Counted from the stretch's first letter, positions 1 through 8,973 are shown. The stretch: DNA of 36,086 nucleotides from an uncultured Pelagibacteraceae bacterium (GCA_902634885.1 CACPLR010000010.1:1-36086), one strand, 5' to 3'. The notes: generated by a model from the letters alone, not told the origin. Program-made: numbers and translations.

Positions 1-57
1 ATCTCTTTCTCCAATTTATATACCCTTGTTTTATAAAAAACTAACTAAGGACATAAT

Positions 58-1032
58 ATGAATAAATTTTTAAAAACAATTGTCGTTGTATACTCAACAT
101 TCTTCTTGAGTTTCACAGCTAATTCAGTTGAAGTAAAATTTGGACACGTAGGTAAACCTGGTTCACTTTTTTCGGCCTCAGTAGATCACTTTGCAAAACT
201 TGCTAATGAAAGATTAGGAAGCAAAGGTAAAGTTTCTGTATTTGGTTCTTCGCAACTTGGTAAAGACAAACAAGGAATGCAAAAACTAAAATTAGGTACT
301 GTAAATATGTGGTTACCATCGTCAGTGATGGCATCTATTCATGATGAATTTGGTGTATTTGATATGCCTTTTATTATTAAAGATAGAAAACACATGGCTA
401 AAGTTGAAAAAAATGTTTTACCAGGAATGTTTAAAAATCTTGAAGATAAAACAGGTTATAAAGTAATTGCTGTGTGGGAAAATGGATTTAGACATATAAC
501 AAATAATACTAGACCAATTAATACTCCAAATGATCTAAAAGGAATTAAATTAAGAACTCCTAAATCAAAATGGAGAGTTAAAATGTTCCAATCATACGGT
601 GCAAATCCAACTCCAATGTCGTTTTCTGAAGTATTTACTGCTTTAAAAACAGGAACAATGGATGGACAAGAAAATCCATATGCGCAAATAGCTAGTGCTA
701 AATTTCAAGAGGTTCAAAAATATTTGTCAATTACAGGTCACGTCTATACTCCTGCTTATGTAACTGTTCATAAGGATCACTGGAGCAAGTTACCTTCAGA
801 TGTACAAGATATTTTAGAAAAGGCTGCTCAAGATACACAAAAGTTTGTGTACGCTGAAGCTGCAAAACTTGAAAAATCTTTATTAAAAGTAATTAAAGAT
901 GCTGGCGTCCAAGTAAATGAAGCGGACAAAGGTGCTTTTATTGCAGCTAGTAAAGGGATCTATGATCAGTTTGGATCAGAAGTTCCTACAGGTGGCGCTT
1001 TAGTCGATAAAGTATCAGCTTTAGCAAATTAA
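58..1032 (+). CDS. dctP: TRAP transporter periplasmic solute-binding protein (DctP family)
   Basis: Periplasmic receptor of a tripartite ATP-independent periplasmic transporter, which captures an organic acid and delivers it to the DctQM membrane complex. The 324-residue length is normal for the family. A signal peptide covers about residues 1-23 (hydrophobic core, then ANS before VEVKFG). The segment LRTP around R166 fits the conserved Arg that binds the ligand carboxylate in this family (SiaP R147 equivalent, by motif), followed by the family-typical MDGQENP near residue 201. R145 in ENGFRHITN is another typical conserved position. The start at 58 is supported by AAGGA at 47-51. It heads an operon with dctQ, dctM, a crotonase and a CoA-transferase; a GC-rich hairpin follows its stop. 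The ligand cannot be read from sequence, but a carboxylate is most likely. Confidence 0.93.
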   Translation: MNKFLKTIVVVYSTFFLSFTANSVEVKFGHVGKPGSLFSASVDHFAKLANERLGSKGKVSVFGSSQLGKDKQGMQKLKLGTVNMWLPSSVMASIHDEFGVFDMPFIIKDRKHMAKVEKNVLPGMFKNLEDKTGYKVIAVWENGFRHITNNTRPINTPNDLKGIKLRTPKSKWRVKMFQSYGANPTPMSFSEVFTALKTGTMDGQENPYAQIASAKFQEVQKYLSITGHVYTPAYVTVHKDHWSKLPSDVQDILEKAAQDTQKFVYAEAAKLEKSLLKVIKDAGVQVNEADKGAFIAASKGIYDQFGSEVPTGGALVDKVSALAN

Positions 1033-1052
1033 TTTAATTTAATTTATCTTAT

Positions 1053-1075
1053 CAGGCCCTCATTCAGAGGGCCTG
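1053..1075 (+). promoter_or_regulatory. Intercistronic hairpin between dctP and dctQ
   Basis: A perfect 9-bp stem (CAGGCCCTC pairing with GAGGGCCTG) closes a 5-nt loop (ATTCA). It is strikingly GC-rich for this window. It starts 20 nt after the dctP stop and is followed by GTACATAATATG, so there is no U-tract of an intrinsic terminator. By position it probably protects the dctP mRNA 3' end or attenuates read-through, giving more binding protein than membrane subunits. The role is inference; the stem is seen directly. Confidence 0.8.
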
Positions 1076-1083
1076 TACATAAT

Positions 1084-1593
1084 ATGAAGTTACAGAACTT
1101 TATTAATTCGTACGAAAAAATACTAAAACTAATACTGTTTATAATGATGGTGGCATTGGCAGTAACAGTTTTACTTGGAGTTACCTTTCGTTTTGCAGGA
1201 AGTGCATTAGTTTGGTACGATGAAGTTGCTGCAGTACAACTTGCATGGATTACCTATTATGGTTCAGCCTACGCTGCATTAAAAGGTTCTCATATAAGTG
1301 TTCCCAGTATATTTAAGGCATTTCCACTAACACTTAGAAAAATTTTCTTTGTTGTCTCTAAAATAGTTATTTATAGTTTCTTATTATTACTAGCTTACTA
1401 CGGATATTTAGTTTTAACTCTTATTACTGGTGAAACCTTGGTAACATTAGAATGGGTTCCACAACCATTTGTCCAATCTGTCATTCCAATTGCATCATGT
1501 TTATTTATTTTATCTGAAACTTTAAGAATTCCAGAGGACTACAGAAATTTAGTCCTCCAAACAACAGGAGACGAGCAAACAGGCGATATTTAA
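1084..1593 (+). CDS. dctQ: TRAP transporter small membrane subunit (DctQ family)
   Basis: Small integral membrane subunit of the TRAP transporter, partner of DctM. It has 169 residues with four predicted hydrophobic segments (about residues 14-34, 45-65, 87-110 and 130-150). The stretch WYDEVAAVQLAWITYYG is typical of DctQ proteins between the first two helices. It begins 9 nt after the dctP-dctQ hairpin and its stop overlaps the dctM start by one base (TAATG), so translation of the two membrane subunits is probably coupled. Confidence 0.9.
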   Translation: MKLQNFINSYEKILKLILFIMMVALAVTVLLGVTFRFAGSALVWYDEVAAVQLAWITYYGSAYAALKGSHISVPSIFKAFPLTLRKIFFVVSKIVIYSFLLLLAYYGYLVLTLITGETLVTLEWVPQPFVQSVIPIASCLFILSETLRIPEDYRNLVLQTTGDEQTGDI

Positions 1594-2876
1594 TGATAAT
1601 TCTTACAATGTTTGCTGTCCTTTTACTTTTACTATCTATAAATGTACCTATCGCTATAGGCCTTGCCGTAACAACAATTATCGCAATGGTATTGAAGACG
1701 GGAACAAGTTTTTTAATTGATACTGCAATCGTTATGTTTGATGGGTCAATGAAATTCCCATTAATTGCTATCCCATTATTTATCCTCGCAGGATCAATAA
1801 TGAATAGTGCTGGCATATCTAGAAGACTAATAGCCTTTGCCTCAGCCCTTGTTGGATTTATCAAAGGCGGTTTAAGCATGATCAACATTGCAACTTCAAT
1901 GTTTTTTGCTGAAATTTCAGGATCAGCAGTTGCTGATGTTGCTGCTCTTGGATCTATTTTAATTCCTGCAATGAAGAAAAAAGGTTATCCAGGTCCTTTT
2001 GCTGCTGCAGTTACTTCTTCTTCAGCATCTCTAGCAATTATTATTCCACCATCAATACCAATGATTGTTTATGCTGTAATGGCCCAAAGTTCTGTAGTGC
2101 AATTATTTGTAGCTGGAATAGTTCCTGGCGTAATAGGTGGTTTTTTCCTAATGTTGGCCGCATATATCACTGCAAGACGAAAAAATTTTCCTGTAGAAGA
2201 AACATTTAATATTCCAAATGTTAAGAAAACTGCAAAAGATGCAGCATTAGCATTTTTATTACCTATTATTATATTAGGTGGAATTTTTGGTGGAGTTGTA
2301 ACCGCAACCGAAGGTGCAGGCTTAGCAGTTGTAGCGTCTTTAGTAATTGGTTTTATTTATAAAGAAATAGATTTTAAAAGATTGTACGAGTCCGCATGTG
2401 AAGGCGCAATTCAAACAGCTTCAGTTATGTTATTGGTAGCAGCATCTGTATTATTAGGTGAATTTTTAACAATTGAGCAAATCCCACAAAAAGTTGCTGA
2501 GTCGATCATAGATTTTACAAATAATAAATATGCAGTTTTGGGAATTTTAAACGTCTTTCTATTAGTAATAGGTTTCTTTTTACACTCGGTTGCTGCAATA
2601 ATTTTAACAGTTCCAATTGTAATGCCTTTAGTTAATGCAGTAGGTATTGATCCAGTTCACTTTGGTATAATTGTAACTTTAAATCTAGCGATTGGTCAAC
2701 AAACACCACCAGTTGCAAGTGTTTTAGTTACAGCATGTTCTGTTGCTAAAGCTGATATTTGGGACGTTACAAGATCAAACATATCTTTTATTTGTGTATT
2801 GTTTGTATTGCTAATGTTAGTAACATACGTTCCAGCTATACCGATGACGCTAGTTGAATTTTTTTATAGGAGTTAA
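1593..2876 (+). CDS. dctM: TRAP transporter large permease subunit (DctM family)
   Basis: Large membrane subunit that forms the ion-coupled translocation path of the TRAP transporter. The 427-residue length is standard and the protein is hydrophobic throughout, consistent with about 12 membrane segments. Family landmarks are visible: AEISGSAVADVAALG near residue 105, IPPSIPMIVYAV near 150 and the C-terminal IGQQTPPVASVL. The ATG overlaps the dctQ stop, and its own stop abuts the ATG of the next gene with no spacer, which ties the crotonase and CoA-transferase to the transporter transcript. Confidence 0.93.
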   Translation: MIILTMFAVLLLLLSINVPIAIGLAVTTIIAMVLKTGTSFLIDTAIVMFDGSMKFPLIAIPLFILAGSIMNSAGISRRLIAFASALVGFIKGGLSMINIATSMFFAEISGSAVADVAALGSILIPAMKKKGYPGPFAAAVTSSSASLAIIIPPSIPMIVYAVMAQSSVVQLFVAGIVPGVIGGFFLMLAAYITARRKNFPVEETFNIPNVKKTAKDAALAFLLPIIILGGIFGGVVTATEGAGLAVVASLVIGFIYKEIDFKRLYESACEGAIQTASVMLLVAASVLLGEFLTIEQIPQKVAESIIDFTNNKYAVLGILNVFLLVIGFFLHSVAAIILTVPIVMPLVNAVGIDPVHFGIIVTLNLAIGQQTPPVASVLVTACSVAKADIWDVTRSNISFICVLFVLLMLVTYVPAIPMTLVEFFYRS

Positions 2877-3659
2877 ATGAGCAAATTAATTAAACTAAAC
2901 AAAAGAAATATTTATTTAGCTGAAGTTGTTATCAATAGACCAGACAAATTGAATGCTATGACTAAGCCAATGTGGATTGAGCTAGGTAAAATCTTCAAAA
3001 AACTTTCTAAAAATAAGAATTTAAGATGCATAATTATAAGAGGTCAGGGTGGTAAATCTTTTTCACCAGGTAATGATATTGGAGAATTCAAAAAACAGAG
3101 ATCTTCTTCAAAATTAGCAAAATCTTACGGCAAATTTTTACATGGAACTCTAGGAGCTATTTTTGATTGTCCAATACCAACAATTGCATTGATTGAAGGA
3201 ATATGTGTTGGTGGTGGATTGGAAATAGCAGGATGCTGTGATATTAGAATCTGTGGCAAAAGTTCTAGGTTTGGAGTTCCAATTAAAAGATTAGGTTTAA
3301 CAATGGCCGCAAAAGAACTTGAGGTGCTTTTAAAAGTAACTAATTACACAACAGCGATGGAAATATTATTTGAAGGAAGAATATTTGGAGCTGATGAAGC
3401 ATTACAGAAGAGACTAGTTAATAGAGTGGTTAATGATAAAGATGTTGAAAAAGAAGCTTATAAATCAGCTGAATTAATATGTGAAGGAGCTCCAAAGGTT
3501 GCTAGGTGGCACAAACAATTTGCAAGAAACATTTTAAAAAATGGAAAAGTTACAGAAAAAATAAATAATCTTGGTTATAAATGTTATGATACCCATGACT
3601 TTAAAATTGGTTATCAATCTTTCTTAAATAAAATAAAACCAAAATTCAAAAATAAGTAA
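2877..3659 (+). CDS. Enoyl-CoA hydratase/isomerase (crotonase) family protein
   Basis: Crotonase-fold enzyme of 260 residues, expected to act on a CoA thioester. Oxyanion-hole segments are recognisable: SPGNDIGEF near residue 63 and CVGGGLEIAGCCDI near 110. The first of the two hydratase glutamates (GGGLE, E144 of rat crotonase) is present. The second (PE in GQPE, E164) is replaced by Ile in FGVPIKRLGL. It may therefore not be a simple hydratase; an isomerase, dehydratase, hydrolase or lyase is possible. It starts immediately after the dctM stop with AGGAG at 2868-2872, and is followed three bases later by a CoA-transferase, suggesting the transferred CoA ester is its substrate. Confidence 0.82.
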   Translation: MSKLIKLNKRNIYLAEVVINRPDKLNAMTKPMWIELGKIFKKLSKNKNLRCIIIRGQGGKSFSPGNDIGEFKKQRSSSKLAKSYGKFLHGTLGAIFDCPIPTIALIEGICVGGGLEIAGCCDIRICGKSSRFGVPIKRLGLTMAAKELEVLLKVTNYTTAMEILFEGRIFGADEALQKRLVNRVVNDKDVEKEAYKSAELICEGAPKVARWHKQFARNILKNGKVTEKINNLGYKCYDTHDFKIGYQSFLNKIKPKFKNK

Positions 3660-3662
3660 TAA

Positions 3663-4856
3663 ATGTCTTCATCATTAAAAGGCATTCGAGTTCTTGAGCT
3701 TGCTCAAATAATGGCAGGTCCAACTTGCGGATTATTATTAGCTGATTTAGGTGCTGAAGTAATAAAGATTGAGAAAACCCCAAGTGGAGATGATACTAGA
3801 AACTTTCTTCCACCAGAAATCAATGGGGAGTCCGCAGCTTTTATGATGATGAATAGAAATAAGAAAGGTATTGCATTAAATTTGAAAGACAAAGATGGAA
3901 TAGAGATATTTAAAACTATGGTCAAGAATGCAGACGTAGTTTTGGAAAATTTTAGAAAAGGAACCTTAGAAAAATTAGGTGTTGGATATGATGTTTTATC
4001 AGAAATTAATCCTAAAATCATTTTATGTGAAATCTCTGGATATGGAAGAACTGGTCCTTATGCGGACAAGGGTGGATTTGATTTAGTCGCACAAGGTATG
4101 AGTGGATTAATGAGTATTACAGGGGAAAGTGCAGATAAGCCACCGATGAAAGTTGGTGCACCTATAACAGATATAACAGCAGGTTTACTTGCAGCTAGTG
4201 GAATTTTAGCTGCATTAGTTCATAGAGAAAAAACAGGAGAAGGGCAAAAAGTTGATACATCTTTATATGAGGCAGGAATTGTTCATACATATTGGCAATC
4301 TGCTATTGCAGGTGCTACTGGAGAGTCCCCAGGTCCTCTTGGATCAGCACATCCTTTAACAGCTCCTTATCAAGCATTTAAAACAAAAGATAAATGGATA
4401 ACAGTGGGTGCCTCAAATCAAAATACTTGGCTTATGTTACTTAAAGCAATTGGTCGTAAAGATTTGCAAGAAAATGAAAAGTTTTCATCTAATTTAAATA
4501 GAAAACAAAATTTAAAAGAACTAGTTGATATTCTTAATAAAGAACTAATTAAAAAAACTTCGAGTGAATGGTTAAAAATCTTTGATGAGAACGGATTACC
4601 ATGCGGACCCATTAACTCGATAACAGACATGTTTAAAGATCCTCAAACAATTGAAAGACAAATGGTTATAGAAGTAAGTAATAAAAAAGCTGGCAAAAGT
4701 AAAGCTATTGGTATGCCAATTAAATTTTCAAAAAGTAAAACTGAAAAATCAAAAGGTGCTCCAAACTTAGGAGAACATACAAAAGAGGTTATGCAAATTT
4801 TTGGCTACAAAGATGACCAGATTGAAGATTTTTATAATAAAAAAGTAATTCTTTAA
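3663..4856 (+). CDS. CaiB/BaiF family CoA-transferase (class III)
   Basis: Class III CoA-transferase of 397 residues, the family of formyl-CoA transferase, CaiB and succinyl-CoA:acid CoA-transferases. The N-terminal LKGIRVLELAQIMAGP and the ADLGAEVIKIE segment are family signatures. The catalytic Asp that forms the acyl anhydride is D170 in GAPITDITAG (D169 of formyl-CoA transferase, by motif). The segment HREKTGEGQKVDTSLYEA follows as expected. It ends the plus-strand transporter operon; its stop overlaps by two bases the stop of the convergent dehydrogenase. It probably activates the acid imported by the TRAP system by moving CoA from another acyl-CoA. Donor and acceptor are unknown. Confidence 0.88.
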   Translation: MSSSLKGIRVLELAQIMAGPTCGLLLADLGAEVIKIEKTPSGDDTRNFLPPEINGESAAFMMMNRNKKGIALNLKDKDGIEIFKTMVKNADVVLENFRKGTLEKLGVGYDVLSEINPKIILCEISGYGRTGPYADKGGFDLVAQGMSGLMSITGESADKPPMKVGAPITDITAGLLAASGILAALVHREKTGEGQKVDTSLYEAGIVHTYWQSAIAGATGESPGPLGSAHPLTAPYQAFKTKDKWITVGASNQNTWLMLLKAIGRKDLQENEKFSSNLNRKQNLKELVDILNKELIKKTSSEWLKIFDENGLPCGPINSITDMFKDPQTIERQMVIEVSNKKAGKSKAIGMPIKFSKSKTEKSKGAPNLGEHTKEVMQIFGYKDDQIEDFYNKKVIL

Positions 4857-7756
4857 TTAACAGTTTCAAAAATTTTAAATAATAATTCTGAGACATGCTT
4901 ACCTTTTTTCTTAGATAAATCAGATATTTGATGTCTACAGCTCGTACCATTTGCAACTATAAAATCTTTTTCATCACTATTATTGATTACAGGTATTAAA
5001 GAAAGATTAGCCATTTTTTTGGATACTTCATAATTTTTACTTTCATAACCAAATGAACCAGCCATTCCACAACAACTAGACTCTATCATTTTATTATTAA
5101 TATTTAATTCTGATAAAAGATTAGTTAGACCCTTCATTCTATCTTGTGATTTTTGATGACAGTGCCCATGGATTAATACATTTTGATCAAACCTATTAGC
5201 TTTAATTTTATTATTATTTCTTATTTGTTCTAAAATAAATTCCTCAAGTAGATAAAATTTATTTTTAATTTTTTCTTTATTATTTACATTTTTTAAAGTC
5301 TGATACTCATCGTTAAATGTCAATAAACATGATGGCTCAATACCTACAACAGGTAAATTAATATAATTATTTTGTATAACGTAATCATTAAATCTATTTA
5401 GCTCTTCAGAGGCTTTGTCTAATTGACCATAAGATATATAGGTTCTTCCGCAGCAAAGTGGTCTCTTTAATTTATCTTTACCAAAACTTGGTATAACTGC
5501 CTGATAACCAAATTTATTTAGTACTTTAATTGCATAAACTAAATTTTCATTTTCAAAATTAATATTAAACGTATCTGCAAACAGAATTACTTTATTTTCT
5601 GATACTGTCTGACTTTGGTAAATTTCTTTTAATGCATTCTGGTTTTGAACTTCAGGCATAGTCCTTGCAGTTGCAAAACCAAACTTTTCAACAATTGCTG
5701 ATATTAGTGGTATATTTTTGATCTTATTGAATATAGGAGCAACAAATTTTAATAACCAAATAAGTCTTGGCATTTCTGAGATAACTCTATCTTTAATTCG
5801 CATACTAAATTTCTTATAGTAATGAGAAAGAAATTCAGATTTCATCTTCGCCATATCAACCGACATTGGACATTCTCTTTGACAAGCTTTACAGCTGACA
5901 CATAACTCCATAGTCTCGTACATTTCTTTAGATGCAAATGAACCATCTGGAAGTTGGTTAGATAAAGCTAACCTTAAAGTATTTGCTCTTCCCCTGACTA
6001 AATCTTTTTCTTCTTTGGTTACTCTGTATGATGGACACATCACACCAGAATCTAATTTTCTACAAGCTCCATTATTATTACACATCTCAACAGCATCAGA
6101 AAATTGACCCCAATTAGACCAATCATAATGTGTATCTATATTTTCTGTGTGATAACCTGATTTATATCTCATTAAAGATCTATCGTTTGATTTAAACGGT
6201 CGAACGATTTTTCCGGGATTTAGAAGGTTTTTGCTATCGAATGTATCTTTTATTTCTTCGAATGCATTAGTGATTTTTTTACCAAACATCATTTCATGAA
6301 ATTCTGATCTAACAATTCCATCACCATGCTCACCAGAATGAGAACCTTTATAATTTTTAACCATTTCAAAAGCTTCTTCAGATATAGATCTCATATTTTG
6401 TATATCTTTGTCAGATTTCATATTTAAAACTGGTCTTACGTGAAGTGTTCCAACAGATGCATGAGCATAAAACATTCCACTTGTTCCGTATTTTTTAAAT
6501 ATTTCTTTTAATTTTGCAGTGTAGTCAGCTAAGTGTTCTAGAGAAACTGCGCAATCTTCAATGAAGGCAACTGGTTTTTTATCACCCTTCATTGACATCA
6601 AAATATTTAATCCAGCTTTTCTTATTTCAAAAACTTCTTTTTGTTCTGACAAATCTGAATAAAAAGAAAACTCGTTTATTTTGTTTTGGTTTAAAACCAA
6701 ATACTCTAGATCTTTTATTTTCTTTTCATATACACTTTTCTCAGTATCAATAAATTCTACCATCAAAACAGCTTCAGGATTTCCTTTGATGTATTTTTTT
6801 ATACCTCCAGCATACATTGGGATTTCTTTTGCCAAATTTAATAAATTTTGGTCCATTAATTCAACACAAGTTGGTTTTAATTTTACAATTTCTTTTGATA
6901 ATTCCATTGCTTGATGGAAATTATCAAAGTAGCAGACACCTAAAATTTTATTTTTTGGTATTTCAGATAATTTTAATTTTATTTTGTTAAATAAAGATAA
7001 CGTTCCTTCAGATCCAACAAGAAGATTTGATGAGTTGAAGCCTTCAGGATCAATTAAATCAATGTTATATCCTCCAACCCTTCTTTGTGTTGTTGGCCAA
7101 TTAGCATCAATTTCACTTCCAATTTTTTGTCTTACATCGATAAATTTATCTATAATTTTATATAGTCTATCTTGATTGTTTTTTGTGGCTAGATAATTCT
7201 TATTTATTTGGTCAAATTTAAATATAGAACCATCATCTAATATTGCTTCAATAGCTAATACGTTATGAACCATGTTGCCATAATATAATGATCTAGATCC
7301 ACAAGAATTATTTGCTGACATTCCTCCAATAGTTGCTCTACTACTTGTTGAAACGTCTACAGGAAACCAAAGACCGTGAAGTTTCAAATAATCATTAAGA
7401 TGATCTAATACGACACCTGGCTGTACCCATACATATTTTTCTTCAACATTAAGTTCTAAAATTTTATTTTGATGTTTAGAGTAATCTAGTACAACACTTT
7501 CCCCAACAGTTTGTCCACATTGAGAACTTCCTCCACCTCTAGCTAATAGAGGTATAGAATTCTTTTGTGAATATTCCATTAAATTTAAAACATCATTGGT
7601 ATTTTTTGGAAGAACTACACCAAGTGGTTTAATTTGATATACAGAAGCATCGGTACTGTATCTTCCACGTGAGAATTCATCGAATAAAGTCTTTCCATCA
7701 ACTTTATCTCTAATTTCTTTACCAATTTTTTGTATCTGAGCTGAATTAAACCCCAT
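4853..7756 (-). CDS. FAD-linked and Fe-S cluster 2-hydroxyacid dehydrogenase (GlcD/YdiJ-like fusion)
   Basis: A 967-residue fusion of three modules. An N-terminal FAD-binding (PCMH type) domain covers about residues 40-210, with RGGGSSQCGQTVG and IGGMSANNSCGSR. An FAD-oxidase C-terminal domain carries GEHGDGIVRSEFHE near residue 473. A 4Fe-4S domain has CVSCKACQRECP near 619, and two CCG modules follow (CCGRTY near 767, CCGMAGSFGY near 895). This layout is that of D-2-hydroxyglutarate or D-lactate dehydrogenases such as YdiJ, which pass electrons to the quinone pool or to an electron-transfer protein. The exact 2-hydroxyacid is not evident. It is the second gene of a minus-strand pair, 17 nt after the enolase-superfamily gene. 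No Shine-Dalgarno is visible before the ATG, so expression may depend on coupling. Confidence 0.85.
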   Translation of the reverse strand: MGFNSAQIQKIGKEIRDKVDGKTLFDEFSRGRYSTDASVYQIKPLGVVLPKNTNDVLNLMEYSQKNSIPLLARGGGSSQCGQTVGESVVLDYSKHQNKILELNVEEKYVWVQPGVVLDHLNDYLKLHGLWFPVDVSTSSRATIGGMSANNSCGSRSLYYGNMVHNVLAIEAILDDGSIFKFDQINKNYLATKNNQDRLYKIIDKFIDVRQKIGSEIDANWPTTQRRVGGYNIDLIDPEGFNSSNLLVGSEGTLSLFNKIKLKLSEIPKNKILGVCYFDNFHQAMELSKEIVKLKPTCVELMDQNLLNLAKEIPMYAGGIKKYIKGNPEAVLMVEFIDTEKSVYEKKIKDLEYLVLNQNKINEFSFYSDLSEQKEVFEIRKAGLNILMSMKGDKKPVAFIEDCAVSLEHLADYTAKLKEIFKKYGTSGMFYAHASVGTLHVRPVLNMKSDKDIQNMRSISEEAFEMVKNYKGSHSGEHGDGIVRSEFHEMMFGKKITNAFEEIKDTFDSKNLLNPGKIVRPFKSNDRSLMRYKSGYHTENIDTHYDWSNWGQFSDAVEMCNNNGACRKLDSGVMCPSYRVTKEEKDLVRGRANTLRLALSNQLPDGSFASKEMYETMELCVSCKACQRECPMSVDMAKMKSEFLSHYYKKFSMRIKDRVISEMPRLIWLLKFVAPIFNKIKNIPLISAIVEKFGFATARTMPEVQNQNALKEIYQSQTVSENKVILFADTFNINFENENLVYAIKVLNKFGYQAVIPSFGKDKLKRPLCCGRTYISYGQLDKASEELNRFNDYVIQNNYINLPVVGIEPSCLLTFNDEYQTLKNVNNKEKIKNKFYLLEEFILEQIRNNNKIKANRFDQNVLIHGHCHQKSQDRMKGLTNLLSELNINNKMIESSCCGMAGSFGYESKNYEVSKKMANLSLIPVINNSDEKDFIVANGTSCRHQISDLSKKKGKHVSELLFKIFETVN

Positions 7757-7773
7757 AAAACTTAATTAAAGGT

Positions 7774-8928
7774 TTATTTTTTTTTGTAAACCAGTTTACC
7801 GAACTTTTTTAACGCGGCATCTGAAATCTCTAAACCTAAACCAGGTTTTTTATTTAAATGAATCCATCCTTCACTCATTTTATGTGGATTTTCAAATAAT
7901 TGTGCTTGAAGAGGATCTCTCTCATCATCAAATGACTCAACTATTCTCCCAGCTGGAGTTGATGCTACTAATGGCGCATGGATATAACAATCATGATGTG
8001 GAGCTACATCTATATGATTTAATTCACACAATGCAGAAAGTTTTTTTCCATTAGTAAAACCACCAAACATTGTGCAATCAAATTGTAAAATTTGTATTGC
8101 ATCTTCTTCTATCATGGATCTACATCCATAAATAGTTACTTCACTTTCACCACCTGATAATGGAATTTTAGTTTGTTTTGATAAAAGTTTTAAAGTCCTT
8201 CTATCATCTTCCCATCTAACGGGTTCTTCAATCCATGTAGGTTTAAATTTTTCAAACTCTTTTACACCTTCAATTGCGGTTTTTAGATCCCATGCTCTAT
8301 TGACATCAATCATTAAACCTTTTTGATCTCCAATTTCATCTCTAATAATTTCTAATCTCTTGACATCTTCTTTGATAGAAAGTCCTCCAACTTTAACTTT
8401 AAAACTTTGATGACCAATATTTACTAATTTTTTTATTTCATCTCTTAGTTCTTTTTCATCTTTACCATCTCTGTAGTAAGCACATGTAACATAAACAGGA
8501 ATCTTATTTCTGTATCCTCCAAACAATTTATACAATGGGATATTTGAAGCTTTTCCTATCAAATCCCAACAGGCAATATCTAAAGCTGCTGAAATTCTAA
8601 TTAATGCTTCTCTGCTCCAACCTTTTTCGCTACTAAGTCGTGTATCAGTTAATTTGAAAATTTTTTCATAAATTTTTTCAGGGCAAAATGGATCTTCTCC
8701 AATTATTAAATCTTGCAAGCCATTTGAAAATGGTTTGATGATAGGAGCAATATCAGTGTAACTTGTTGCTAAACCAAATCCTGAATGACCATCTTTTGTT
8801 TGAATTTTAATTAAGAGTTCATTAGCTGTTGGCACTATAAAGTGACTAACCCAATATGGTTTTACTTCATCTGGATTATTAAGAACATAAACTTCTAGGC
8901 TATCAACTAAATTATTACTATTTGTCAT
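7774..8928 (-). CDS. Mandelate racemase/muconate lactonizing enzyme family (enolase superfamily)
   Basis: A 384-residue enolase-superfamily enzyme that would abstract the proton alpha to a carboxylate with Mg2+. Mandelate-racemase-group residues are visible: the KxK pair K177/K179 in FKVKVGG, metal ligands D208 (MIDVNRAW), E234 (WIEEPV) and E261 (SGGESE), and the His-Asp dyad D284 (QFDCTMFGG) and H311 (APHHD). The set appears intact, so it should be an active racemase, epimerase or acid-sugar dehydratase; the family does not reveal which. It is first in a minus-strand pair with the FAD/Fe-S dehydrogenase and divergent from an aminotransferase. It could shape the 2-hydroxyacid later oxidised by the dehydrogenase. 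Confidence 0.85.
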   Translation of the reverse strand: MTNSNNLVDSLEVYVLNNPDEVKPYWVSHFIVPTANELLIKIQTKDGHSGFGLATSYTDIAPIIKPFSNGLQDLIIGEDPFCPEKIYEKIFKLTDTRLSSEKGWSREALIRISAALDIACWDLIGKASNIPLYKLFGGYRNKIPVYVTCAYYRDGKDEKELRDEIKKLVNIGHQSFKVKVGGLSIKEDVKRLEIIRDEIGDQKGLMIDVNRAWDLKTAIEGVKEFEKFKPTWIEEPVRWEDDRRTLKLLSKQTKIPLSGGESEVTIYGCRSMIEEDAIQILQFDCTMFGGFTNGKKLSALCELNHIDVAPHHDCYIHAPLVASTPAGRIVESFDDERDPLQAQLFENPHKMSEGWIHLNKKPGLGLEISDAALKKFGKLVYKKK

Positions 8929-8973
8929 ACATTATAAAATTGATTATATAATTCCTTTAGCATATACAGCGGT
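8929..8973. promoter_or_regulatory. Divergent promoter region between the racemase-like gene and the aminotransferase gene
   Basis: These 45 bases separate two divergent starts and must hold at least part of both promoters. They are A/T-rich with TATAAAAT and TTATATAAT stretches that could serve as -10 elements on either strand. I see no clear -35 element, operator or riboswitch. The call rests mainly on position. Confidence 0.4.

Noticed and set aside
1505-1888. Minus-strand open frame of 127 codons across the dctQ-dctM junction
   Set aside because: It is antisense to two well-supported membrane-protein genes, and its translation has no recognisable family features.
4853-4856. Overlapping convergent stops of the CoA-transferase and dehydrogenase genes as a sign of a frameshift
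   Set aside because: Both proteins look complete at their C termini, and the overlap fits the general compaction of the window.
8929-8973. Possible glycine riboswitch before the glyoxylate aminotransferase gene
   Set aside because: The gap is only 45 bases, too short for the glycine aptamer, and no conserved aptamer core is visible.
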